Shown in pieces: positions 29,009 to 36,340 of a stretch of DNA of 64,000 nucleotides. The notes under the pieces are model-generated. The model saw only the letters and a list, made by a program, of their open reading frames with translations, made no database searches and was not told where the DNA came from. The position numbers were made by a program, and so were the translations under genes. Source of the DNA: Bradyrhizobium sp. 1(2017) (GTDB lineage: Bacteria > Pseudomonadota > Alphaproteobacteria > Rhizobiales > Xanthobacteraceae); contig NZ_CP050022.2 in the NCBI RefSeq assembly GCF_011602485.2, positions 2,252,001 through 2,316,000 on the forward strand, written 5' to 3'. The stretch's first letter is position 1. Every line of letters begins with the position of its first letter.

Positions 29009-30010
29009 GTGAAGACCGCGATCACCGAACTGTTCGGCATCGAGCACCCGATCATCCAAGGCGGCATGCATTTCGTCGGCTTTGCCGAACTGGCCGCTGC
29101 CGTCTCCAATGCCGGCGGGCTCGGCATCATCACCGGCCTCACGCAGAAGACGCCCGAGCTGCTGGCCAAGGAGATCGCGCGCTGCCGCGACATGACCGAC
29201 AAGCCGTTCGGTGTGAACCTCACCTTCCTGCCGACCTTCTCGGCGCCGCCTTATCCCGAATACATCGCGGCAATCGTCGAGGGCGGTATCAAGGCCGTCG
29301 AGACCGCGGGCCGCAGCCCGGAAGCCTATATGCCGGCGCTGAAGGCGGCCGGCATCAAGGTGATCCACAAATGCACCTCGGTCCGTCACTCGCTGAAGGC
29401 GGAACGCATCGGCTGTGACGCCGTCAGCGTCGACGGCTTCGAGTGCGGCGGTCATCCCGGCGAGGACGATATCCCGAACATGATCCTGCTGCCGCGCGCG
29501 GCGGAAGAGTTGAAGATCCCGTTCGTCGCCTCCGGCGGCATGGCCGACGGACGCAGCCTCGTCGCGGCGCTGTCGCTGGGCGCGGCGGGCATGAACATGG
29601 GCACGCGCTTCATCGCCACCAAGGAAGCGCCGGTCCATCAGAACGTGAAGAACGCGCTGGTCGCCGCGACCGAGCTCGACACTCGTCTGATCATGCGGAG
29701 CCTGCGCAACACCGAGCGCGTGCTGAGGAACGCCAATGTCGATCGCCTCATCGAGATCGAGCGCGAGAAGGGCGACAGGCTCAAGATCGACGACATCCAC
29801 GACCAGGTCGCGGGCGTCTATCCCAGGATCATGCTGGAGGGCCAGATGGATGCCGGTGCCTGGAGCTGCGGCATGGTCGCCGGCCTCATCCACGACGTCC
29901 CCTCCTGCAAGGAACTCGTCGACCGCATCATGGCCGAGGCCGAGCAGATCATCCGCAGCCGCCTGATGGGGTTCCTGGATGGGACGGGAACGACGCGAAA
30001 GGTCGCCTGA
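29009..30010 (+). CDS. Nitronate monooxygenase (2-nitropropane dioxygenase family)
   Basis: The 333-residue TIM-barrel flavoprotein starts with a GTG behind GGAGGAAAC. It shows FGIEHPIIQGGMHFVGFAEL, the FMN-binding segment CDAVSVDGFECGGHPGEDDI and FVASGGMADGRSLVAALSLG. This is the class I-like nitronate monooxygenase family, which oxidises alkyl nitronates such as propionate-3-nitronate with FMN. Some homologues act on other substrates, for example NADH:quinone reduction, so exact activity is uncertain. It follows the SDR gene by 64 bases on the same strand and could be co-transcribed. Confidence 0.88.
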   Translation: MKTAITELFGIEHPIIQGGMHFVGFAELAAAVSNAGGLGIITGLTQKTPELLAKEIARCRDMTDKPFGVNLTFLPTFSAPPYPEYIAAIVEGGIKAVETAGRSPEAYMPALKAAGIKVIHKCTSVRHSLKAERIGCDAVSVDGFECGGHPGEDDIPNMILLPRAAEELKIPFVASGGMADGRSLVAALSLGAAGMNMGTRFIATKEAPVHQNVKNALVAATELDTRLIMRSLRNTERVLRNANVDRLIEIEREKGDRLKIDDIHDQVAGVYPRIMLEGQMDAGAWSCGMVAGLIHDVPSCKELVDRIMAEAEQIIRSRLMGFLDGTGTTRKVA

Positions 30011-30077
30011 CACCACCAAACTTCTTAACCACGGCGGCAACTGACCGCTGGAATCGCGCGTGGCGCCTCCTAGATAA

Positions 30078-30090
30078 GGGTAAATTACCC
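30078..30090. promoter_or_regulatory. GGGTAA-A-TTACCC dyad upstream of a small secreted-protein gene
   Basis: Two perfect 6-base arms around a single base lie 30 bases before the GTG of the next gene, in otherwise AT-rich DNA. This could be an operator or the base of a short hairpin. No regulator gene is adjacent, so its role is unknown. Confidence 0.3.
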
Positions 30091-30119
30091 CTTTCATAAT
30101 CGATTTCAGGAGGCGTCCC

Positions 30120-30539
30120 GTGGTCCTGAAAAGTGTTCCCTTTGCAGTTGCCATCGCCCTCGTTCTCGCGGGGGCCGGCATCGTGCGCGCTGACGACTAC
30201 AAGCCCGACGAATATCTGAGCCTCGATCTTTCCAAGGCCGTGCTGTCGCCGAAGCGGCTCGGTCCGGAGACGCAATTCGCGCCGGTGGCTTTGGAGGCGC
30301 GCGGCGGCAACGAGGCGCAGGCGCATGCCAGGCCACTCGACGTGCCGAAGAAAGTTGCAGCTGAACGCGTGCACATTCCGGAGCCGAAGGTTGCCCATAC
30401 GAAGAGCAGCCAGCCGCGCGGCGCAGCGCGCACCAGGCTGTCGCATCGCCATGGCAATCCGCTCGACGCGCAGGCGATGGACACGCGTATCCAGACCTGG
30501 CCCTGCCGCTCCGGCGGCATCTGCAACTGGAAGCGCTAG
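30120..30539 (+). CDS. Secreted basic hypothetical protein, 139 aa
   Basis: A GTG start behind AGGAGGCG leads a signal peptide, VLKSVPFAVAIALVLAGAGI with cleavage near VRADD. The mature chain is basic and low in predicted order. It ends with a small cysteine-containing motif, WPCRSGGICNWKR, that could form a disulfide-closed loop. No domain is recognised, and the family looks restricted to Bradyrhizobium and relatives by its pattern. Confidence 0.65.
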   Translation: MVLKSVPFAVAIALVLAGAGIVRADDYKPDEYLSLDLSKAVLSPKRLGPETQFAPVALEARGGNEAQAHARPLDVPKKVAAERVHIPEPKVAHTKSSQPRGAARTRLSHRHGNPLDAQAMDTRIQTWPCRSGGICNWKR

Positions 30540-30653
30540 CTCCCGGGCGTCATCCCCGCGTCGCAAAACCGTCGGCACGGAGTCAAAAAACCATCAGGGT
30601 AGGAGTCAAGGAGCGCAGGCACCTTCCGTCGCGATTCGACGAAGGTCTCCTGA

Positions 30654-32228
30654 ATGGCAACGCTCCGCGCCTCGCGCGCATGGACCCGGCGGCAGTTCCT
30701 GGTCCGCTCGACCTCCAGTCTCGCCGTAGCCTCGCTCGGCACGCTTGCAAAGCCTCATCTCAGTCGCGCGGCCGATCGCCCGCAGATCGCTGGCGGCTTC
30801 CAGTCCGGCGATGTCTCCGACGGCTCAGCCGTGATCTGGGCCCGGGCCGACCGGCCCGCGCGGATGCAGGTGGAGTGCTCGACCGTGGAGAGCTTCAAGA
30901 CGATCATTGCGTCGGCTTCGCGCGATGCGCTGCCCGATGCCGATTTCACCGCAAAGCTGCTGCTGAACGACCTGCCACCCGGGCAGGACATCTTCTATCG
31001 CGTGCGCTTCGACGACATTGCGACCGGCATCTCCGGTGAGAGCCGCACCGGTCATTTCCGCACCGCGCCGGCAGCGGGCCGGTCGATCTCGTTCCTGTGG
31101 TCCGGCGACACTGCGGGGCAGGGCTGGGGCATCGACGTCTCGCGGGGCGGATATCGCTGCTATCGCACCATGCTCGACAACCGTCCGGATTTCTTCATCC
31201 ACTCCGGCGACCACATCTACGCTGACTGCACGGTTCCTGCCGAGCAGAAGCTGCCGAACGGCGAGACATGGCGCAACCTCGTCACCGAGGAGAAATCCGA
31301 GGTCGCGCATACGCTGGCGCAGTTCCGCGGCAATTACAAATACAACCATCTCGACGAACATTTTCGCGCCTTCCACGCCGAAGTGGCGATGTTCGCGCAA
31401 TGGGACGACCACGAGGTCACCAACGACTGGTCGCCGACCGGGAGCTACGATGCCGCCGGCTATGAGGACGACGGCACGCCGCGCCTGGTCGCGCGCGCCC
31501 GCCGGGCCTTCTTCGATTTCATGCCGATCCGCGACCTCGGCGCGCGGCAGGGCCGGGTCTATCGCAAGATCGCTTACGGCCCGCTGCTCGACGTCTTCAT
31601 GCTCGACATGCGCAGCTATCGCGACGATAGCTGGAACAAGGGCAGCGACCATCGCGGCTGGGTCCTCGGCACAGAGCAGCTTGCCTGGCTCAAGCGCGAG
31701 CTCGCCGCCTCGCGCGCGACCTGGAAGGTGATCGCGGCCGATCTGTCGATCGGCTTGATCAGCCTCGACGCCGTTGCGCTCGGCGACGGGCCGCCCGACC
31801 GACGCGAGCATGAGATCGCCGACCTGCTCGGCTCCATCAAGCGCGCCGGCATTCGCAACATCGTCTGGCTCACCGCCGACATGCACTACACCGCCGCGCA
31901 TTACTACGATCCGAGCAAGGCGCAATTCCAGGAGTTCGAGCCGTTCTGGGAGTTCGTCTCCGGCCCGATCCATGCCGGCACCTGGGGGCCGGGCGAACTC
32001 GATGACACCTTTGGCCCGGTCGCGATGTATCAGCACGGCTGTAGCGCCGAGCAGGGCGAGAACCTGGCTCCGTGCTTCGGCCTGCAGTTCTTCGGTCGTG
32101 TCGACATCGATGGCGCGACCGGCGTGATGACCGTGACCCTGAAGGACGTCGAGAACCGCGACCTCTGGTCGGTCGCCATCGAGTCGCAGCCGCAGACCCG
32201 ACCGGCCGTGGTGGCGCAGCACTCGTGA
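30654..32228 (+). CDS. phoD: PhoD-family alkaline phosphatase with Tat signal
   Basis: The 524-residue protein has a twin-arginine signal peptide (TRRQFLVRSTSSLAVASLGT). The PhoD N-terminal domain covers about 45-145 (IAGGFQSGDVSDGSAVIWAR). The metallophosphatase core follows, with FLWSGDTAGQG, FFIHSGDHIYADC, AQWDDHEVTNDWSP and WLTADMHYTAAHYYDPSK. These residues bind Ca and Fe in PhoD phosphodiesterase/phosphomonoesterase enzymes. It acts in the periplasm to release phosphate from organic esters. It stands alone, and no clear Pho box is visible upstream, so phosphate control remains an inference. Confidence 0.92.
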   Translation: MATLRASRAWTRRQFLVRSTSSLAVASLGTLAKPHLSRAADRPQIAGGFQSGDVSDGSAVIWARADRPARMQVECSTVESFKTIIASASRDALPDADFTAKLLLNDLPPGQDIFYRVRFDDIATGISGESRTGHFRTAPAAGRSISFLWSGDTAGQGWGIDVSRGGYRCYRTMLDNRPDFFIHSGDHIYADCTVPAEQKLPNGETWRNLVTEEKSEVAHTLAQFRGNYKYNHLDEHFRAFHAEVAMFAQWDDHEVTNDWSPTGSYDAAGYEDDGTPRLVARARRAFFDFMPIRDLGARQGRVYRKIAYGPLLDVFMLDMRSYRDDSWNKGSDHRGWVLGTEQLAWLKRELAASRATWKVIAADLSIGLISLDAVALGDGPPDRREHEIADLLGSIKRAGIRNIVWLTADMHYTAAHYYDPSKAQFQEFEPFWEFVSGPIHAGTWGPGELDDTFGPVAMYQHGCSAEQGENLAPCFGLQFFGRVDIDGATGVMTVTLKDVENRDLWSVAIESQPQTRPAVVAQHS

Positions 32229-32244
32229 AAGCACGTTCTCCCCG

Positions 32245-32331
32245 CCGTCATGGCCGGGGTTGTCCCGGCCATCCACGCCTTGCCGCCGGCACGAAGAGCG
32301 TGGATGCCCGGGACAAGCCCGGGCATGACGG
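32245..32331. repeat. Dispersed palindromic repeat, GTCATGGCCGGG family, copy 1
   Basis: The element starts CCGTCATGGCCGGGGTTG, is followed by a GGCCATCCACGCC word, and ends GATGCCCGGGACAAGCCCGG then CATGACGG. The ends are inverted copies. A second copy with the same organisation lies at 42862-42949. It follows the PhoD gene by about 17 bases. The rest of the gap to 32495 holds nothing I recognise. Confidence 0.8.
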
Positions 32332-32495
32332 TAGAGAGGCCTTGTGAGCTCCAGGAGCTAGCCCGATCTTGATTGCCCCGCCGCGCCTCCCCGCTATAGT
32401 CACCGTTCCCGCCATTTCGTTTCCATCACCGAAGAGTCTGTCGCCGCGGCCCGTCCGCGCCTCTGGCGGGATGGAATGACGTCAGGAGCCTGTTC

Positions 32496-33314
32496 ATGGA
32501 CCATCTGAAGACACAGGGCATCAGCATGCCCAAGCTCGGCCTCGGCACCTTCCGCATGCAAGGCGATGCCTGTCGTGCCGCAGTCGAGAGCGCGCTTGCG
32601 CTCGGCTATCGCCATGTCGACACGGCCGAGATGTACGCCAATGAGGAGCCGATCGGCTCAGCCATCGCCGCCTCGCGCGTGCCCCGCGGCGAGTTGCACG
32701 TCACCACGAAGGTCTGGCACGAGAACCTCAGCCCGGATGCGATCCGGCGCGCGTTCGATGCCAGCCTGAACAAGCTCCGGCTCGATCATGTCGACCTCTA
32801 TCTCGTGCACTGGCCGTCGACATCCGCGAACTGGGGCGCGGTGTTCGAGACACTGATGAAGCTGAGGGAGGAAGGGCGCACACGAGCCATCGGCGTTGCC
32901 AATTTCACCACGGCGCTGCTCAAGATCGCGGTCGAGGACATCAAGGCGCCGATCGCCTGCAACCAGGTCGAATATCACGCCATGCTCGATCAATCGAAGC
33001 TGCTGGCCTATCTCAAGGCCAAGTCGATCCCGCTGGTCGCCTATTGTCCGCTGGCGCAGGGACGTTTCGCGAGCGATCCGGTGCTGGCTGACATCGGCGC
33101 CAGGCACGACGCGACCGCAGCGCAGGTCGCGCTGAAATGGCTGCTCGACCAGGACGGCGTCGCCGCGATCCCGAAGGCATCGCGCCGCGAAAGCCAGCAG
33201 GCCAATCTCGATGCGCTGAAGATCACGCTCGACGATGCCGACCGCAGGAAGATCGCCGCGCTGGCCAAGGACACGCGCTGCGTCAATCCGGGCTTTGCGC
33301 CGGCGTGGGACTAG
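32496..33314 (+). CDS. Aldo/keto reductase
   Basis: The 272-residue TIM-barrel protein begins MDHLKTQGISMPKLGLGTFR. It contains the AKR signatures HVDTAEMYANEE (catalytic Asp and Tyr), VTTKVWHENL (Lys) and LYLVHWPS (His). IPKASRR near the end is the NADPH-binding site. It probably reduces aldehydes such as methylglyoxal or similar carbonyls. The gene appears monocistronic and is closed by a strong terminator. A CAGGAG site precedes the ATG. Confidence 0.92.
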   Translation: MDHLKTQGISMPKLGLGTFRMQGDACRAAVESALALGYRHVDTAEMYANEEPIGSAIAASRVPRGELHVTTKVWHENLSPDAIRRAFDASLNKLRLDHVDLYLVHWPSTSANWGAVFETLMKLREEGRTRAIGVANFTTALLKIAVEDIKAPIACNQVEYHAMLDQSKLLAYLKAKSIPLVAYCPLAQGRFASDPVLADIGARHDATAAQVALKWLLDQDGVAAIPKASRRESQQANLDALKITLDDADRRKIAALAKDTRCVNPGFAPAWD

Positions 33315-33344
33315 GCGAGGAAGACGTTGTCGAATGCGCATAAG

Positions 33345-33368
33345 AAATGGCCCCGTGAGGGGCCATTT
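33345..33368 (+). terminator. Terminator hairpin between aldo/keto reductase and His-rich gene
   Basis: AAATGGCCCC and GGGGCCATTT form a perfect 10-base stem around GTGA, positioned between two convergent genes. It can serve both strands. Confidence 0.8.
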
Positions 33369-33385
33369 CCATCTTGCGTTGCGCA

Positions 33386-33619
33386 TTAGTCCCAATGGTG
33401 GTGGCGATGGCTGCGCTTGATCACGACGACCTTGTTGCCGCGATGATATCCGCGATGCCAGCCGTGGTCATGATGCGTGCGATATTCGGCACGGGCGCCG
33501 TACGGGCCGTGGTGATGATGATGACCGCGCTTGATCACCACCGTCTCCGCACTTGCCAGCGTCGGCGCCGCGATCACGAGCGCACCCAGAGCCGCAACCA
33601 TATAACCAAGCTTCTTCAT
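33386..33619 (-). CDS. Secreted His-rich small protein, 77 aa
   Basis: The start at MKKLGYMVAALGALVIAAPT follows a GGAGGAGG ribosome site. After the signal peptide the mature chain (TVVIKRGHHHHHGPYGARAE then YRTHHDHGWHRGYHRGNKVV) is about one third histidine and arginine. It ends RSHRHHHWD. Such exported proteins are candidates for metal binding (nickel, zinc or copper), but no regulator or transporter is adjacent. Common in Bradyrhizobium. Confidence 0.8.
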   Translation of the reverse strand: MKKLGYMVAALGALVIAAPTLASAETVVIKRGHHHHHGPYGARAEYRTHHDHGWHRGYHRGNKVVVIKRSHRHHHWD

Positions 33620-33713
33620 GATGTCCTCCTCCAATCGAATGCAAAACTAAACCGCGCATTCGGGCGAACGTTCCGGAGGAACGGGAAGAGAATTCTGAAC
33701 GGATGTTCAGCTG

Positions 33714-33760
33714 GGCATGATTTGGAAAAGTGTGCAGCGGTTCTGCGATGAGATCATGCC
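33714..33760. repeat. Dispersed palindromic repeat, AGCATGATCC family, copy 2
   Basis: GGCATGATTTGGAAAAGTGT then GCAGCGGTTCTGCG and ATCATGCC form a diverged copy of the element, with arms GGCATGAT and ATCATGCC intact. It lies about 13 bases from the stop codon of the following minus-strand gene. Confidence 0.7.
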
Positions 33761-33772
33761 AAAAAATGAGGA

Positions 33773-34225
33773 TCAATCGCAGCGTTGTTGTGCGGGTGTG
33801 GGCGCGCCGGTCGCGACGTATCTGCCGTCCCTGATCGTGTACTCGCCGCGCTCGCTGCGATTGTAGAGCGCGCGCAGGCTGCCGTCCTTCTGCAAGAGGA
33901 GTCCAAATTCGCGCGTCTGATGCATCGAGGGGAAGAACACCATCACGTTGAGCAGGCCCTCGGCATTGACCGTGGCGGAGACGACCTCGCTCTCGTCCTT
34001 GGCGTCGCCGAAATTGCGCCGGTACATCACCCTGCCGTCCTTCCTGATCTCGTATGTCAGGAGCGCGCCCTTGTCGCGGTCGGGACGAACCGTGCAGTCG
34101 ACCGCCCATGAGCCGAGCAGGCCCCATTGCTCGACCGTCGCAGCAAGCGTTTCGGCGCGCGCCGTGGACGCGAGTACGATCCATAGCAACGCAGCCGCGG
34201 TCCGGCGGCTCAAACAACCCGTCAT
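33773..34225 (-). CDS. Secreted hypothetical protein, 150 aa
   Basis: The protein begins with a signal-like segment (MTGCLSRRTAAALLWIVLAS, cleavage near ARA). The mature chain has VEQWGLLGSWAVDCTVRPDR, YRRNFGDAKDESEVVSATVN and MHQTREFGLLLQKDGSLRAL. It appears to be a compact beta-rich exported protein. No known domain is recognised. It ends beside a dispersed repeat. Bases 34226-34384 are a divergent upstream region for this gene and the HTH gene. Confidence 0.65.
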   Translation of the reverse strand: MTGCLSRRTAAALLWIVLASTARAETLAATVEQWGLLGSWAVDCTVRPDRDKGALLTYEIRKDGRVMYRRNFGDAKDESEVVSATVNAEGLLNVMVFFPSMHQTREFGLLLQKDGSLRALYNRSERGEYTIRDGRYVATGAPTPAQQRCD

Positions 34226-34384
34226 GTGTCGGCAAGTCCCCGCCTCGAAGAATTCCAGAATGTAGCATCCCGCGCGCAGCCGTCCATGCCGGCTGTCGAT
34301 CGCGCGCGAATTTGATCCGCGTCAATGAGGCCGGCCGCATCCGGGGTAAGATGCGCTTCCCGAAGGCGATGCGTGGATAGATCA

Positions 34385-34657
34385 ATGCTCAATCAAGTCA
34401 TGGATTTTGCGGGCGAGGTGCTTCCCGGGAGCTGCGCGGTGCCGCCATATTCCGAGACCGCGTTTCTGGCCGAGCTGGGCGATCGCCTGCGGTCGTCGCG
34501 CACGCGCTGTGACCTTTCGCGCCGCGAGCTGGCCCGCCGCTCCGGCATTTCCGAGCGCTACATCGCCCAGATCGAGGCCGGCAAGGGCAACGTCTCGATC
34601 GTCCTGTTGCTGCGGCTGGCCTCCGCGATCCACAGCAGCCAGCCCCAGGCGGCCTGA
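34385..34657 (+). CDS. Stand-alone XRE-type HTH protein resembling BzdR/BoxR N-termini
   Basis: The 90-residue protein contains FLAELGDRLRSSRTRCDLSR then RELARRSGISERYIAQIEAG and KGNVSIVLLLRLASAI, a Cro/C1-type helix-turn-helix. The phrase SERY(I/L)AQIE.GKGN(V/I)SI is characteristic of BzdR/BoxR-type regulators of aromatic degradation. These normally carry a shikimate-kinase-like domain of about 180 residues after the HTH. Here the frame ends directly after the HTH. The start at 34385 was chosen from the first ATG before the conserved part. It might be a natural short form or a truncated regulator. Confidence 0.75.
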   Translation: MLNQVMDFAGEVLPGSCAVPPYSETAFLAELGDRLRSSRTRCDLSRRELARRSGISERYIAQIEAGKGNVSIVLLLRLASAIHSSQPQAA

Positions 34658-34660
34658 GTA

Positions 34661-35893
34661 TCAGGCCCGCTTCTCTACATTGGCGCTGCGGGCCGGCACG
34701 CCGAACTCGCGGCGGCAGACCTCGGCCAGCACGGCGACGCCCTCCCGGATCTGCTGATGCGTGGGGCTTGCAAAGCACAGCCGTAGCCGCGAACCGGAAT
34801 GGCTCTTGTTGGTCGACCATTCCGGCCCCGGATTGATCGAGACGCCGGCGGCGAGCGCGGCCTGATAGAGCTTCAGCGTGTCGACCTGGTCGGGCAGCTT
34901 CACCCAGAGGAAGATGCCGCCCTTGGGCTCCTCGAACTCGGCCGCCGTTCCGAACTGCTCGTTGAGCGCTTCCATCAGCGTATCGAGCTTGGTGCGCAGC
35001 GCCTTCGTCAGCGCCGGCACGTGGGTCGAAAAATGTGGCTTGCAATACGTCGCAAGCACCATCTGCTCCAGCGCCCCCGAACCGGCATCCGTCTTCAGCG
35101 CCAGCATCCGCGACATCACATCCCAGGGCGCGACGATGAAGCCGACGCGCAGCGCCGGCGCGATCGATTTCGAGAACGAGCCGATATGGATCACGCCGCC
35201 GTTCGGGCTCATCGCGTGGATCGCGGGCGGCCGCTGTCCCGACCAGACGAGGTCGGCATAGCAATCGTCCTCGAAGATGGGCACGCCGTATTCGGATGAC
35301 AGGCGCAGCAGCTCGGCACGCCGGCTCTCCGGCATGATGCTGCCGGTGGGGTTCTGCACCGTCGGGATGGTGTAGATGTATTTCGGCCGGATGCCGCGGC
35401 TTTTCAGGTCGGCGAGCGTCGAGGCGAGGACGTCCATGCGCATGCCGTCCTTGTCGAGCGGAATGCCCACCACGTTGACGCCGAGCCGTGCCAGGCGCGT
35501 CAGCGAGCCCTGATAGCTCTCCTGCTCGAAGATCACGGTGTCGCCGCGGGCCAGCAGCGTGGCGTTGACGAGATCGAGCGCCTGGAGCGAGCCCGAGACG
35601 ATCAGGAGATCGTCCACCGTGCAGGTGATCCCGGCATCGCGCTTCAGCTTCGTCACCAGGAATTCGCGCAAGGGCAGGTAACCCTGCGGGCCGTGCGCCA
35701 GCCCGTAGGTGGCGAGTGAGCGGCCCTCGCGTTGGAGCGCGAGGTTGGTGGCCTCGATCAGGCCCTCGAGGGGGATCTGTTCGGAATCGTTGTTGCCGCC
35801 GACGAAGCTGTATTTGGCAAGGCCCGTCCAGCGTGCAGAAGGGGCCGGCAGCCCTGCCGGAAACAGGGGCGCGAAATCGAAGCTGGACGTCAT
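34661..35893 (-). CDS. PLP-dependent aminotransferase, class I/II (LysN/2-aminoadipate type)
   Basis: The 410-residue protein starts MTSSFDFAPLFPAGLPAPSA. It carries the fold-type I pattern: LATYGLAHGPQGYLPLREFL, VSGSLQALDLV, the aspartate of FEDDCYADLVWS and the PLP lysine in IGSFSKSIAPALRVGFI. It resembles MocR aminotransferase domains and 2-aminoadipate aminotransferases but lacks the GntR-type HTH. The amino donor is unknown. It is convergent with the HTH gene, 3 bases apart. The 36019 start lacks support; ATG 35893 begins the conserved N-terminus. Confidence 0.88.
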   Translation of the reverse strand: MTSSFDFAPLFPAGLPAPSARWTGLAKYSFVGGNNDSEQIPLEGLIEATNLALQREGRSLATYGLAHGPQGYLPLREFLVTKLKRDAGITCTVDDLLIVSGSLQALDLVNATLLARGDTVIFEQESYQGSLTRLARLGVNVVGIPLDKDGMRMDVLASTLADLKSRGIRPKYIYTIPTVQNPTGSIMPESRRAELLRLSSEYGVPIFEDDCYADLVWSGQRPPAIHAMSPNGGVIHIGSFSKSIAPALRVGFIVAPWDVMSRMLALKTDAGSGALEQMVLATYCKPHFSTHVPALTKALRTKLDTLMEALNEQFGTAAEFEEPKGGIFLWVKLPDQVDTLKLYQAALAAGVSINPGPEWSTNKSHSGSRLRLCFASPTHQQIREGVAVLAEVCRREFGVPARSANVEKRA

Positions 35894-35974
35894 GGGGAGT
35901 TCCTCGTTTTGTTCTTGTTGAGCAGCCGGCGTTGCAGCGGCTGGCCGGGTCAGTTCTCGCCAGCCGTCCGGGTC

Positions 35975-36275
35975 GGACGTGGCTGATGAAAGCGTAATGC
36001 GCATTGCCGACGCCGCCAAGCATCAAGGCTTGAACAAAGGGGCTCGGCAATCCCGCCTTCCGGACCTCCCGATAGCTCTCGACCTGCTTGCTTGCGGTGT
36101 CGAAATAGGCGATGCGTTGGGCCGCCAGCGGCTGGGTCTCGGAGGCGTTGTGCACGCTCGGTGAGCGAATCGGCAAACTTTTGTTCGATACTGATCTTGG
36201 ATTGCGCGGCGGCGGGCACGGCAAAGGCGAGGGGGACTGCAGCATGGCTGCGCGGAAGCCCTTTATCCCCATGTG
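35975..36275 (-). pseudogene. Possible frameshifted small exported protein
   Basis: On the minus strand one frame reads HAAVPLAFAVPAAAQSKISI then EQKFADSLTERA, a signal-peptide-like opening. The next frame continues at about 36150-36175 with NASETQPLAAQRIAYFDTAS then KQVESYREVRKAGLPSPFVQ and ALMLGGVGNAHYAF. A one-base shift would join them. The 447-base gap otherwise holds nothing. I cannot exclude that both stretches are chance open frames. Confidence 0.3.
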
Positions 36276-36340
36276 ACGAATTGCTCGCTTGTCGCACCGC
36301 AACCCGTCTCTAGGGTGCGGCAAAAACGGACCAATTTGGC

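Noticed and set aside
30590..30653. A Pho box upstream of the PhoD-type phosphatase
   Set aside because: No pair of CTGTCAT-like 7-base direct repeats at the right spacing was found; only an imperfect ACCTTC hairpin is present.
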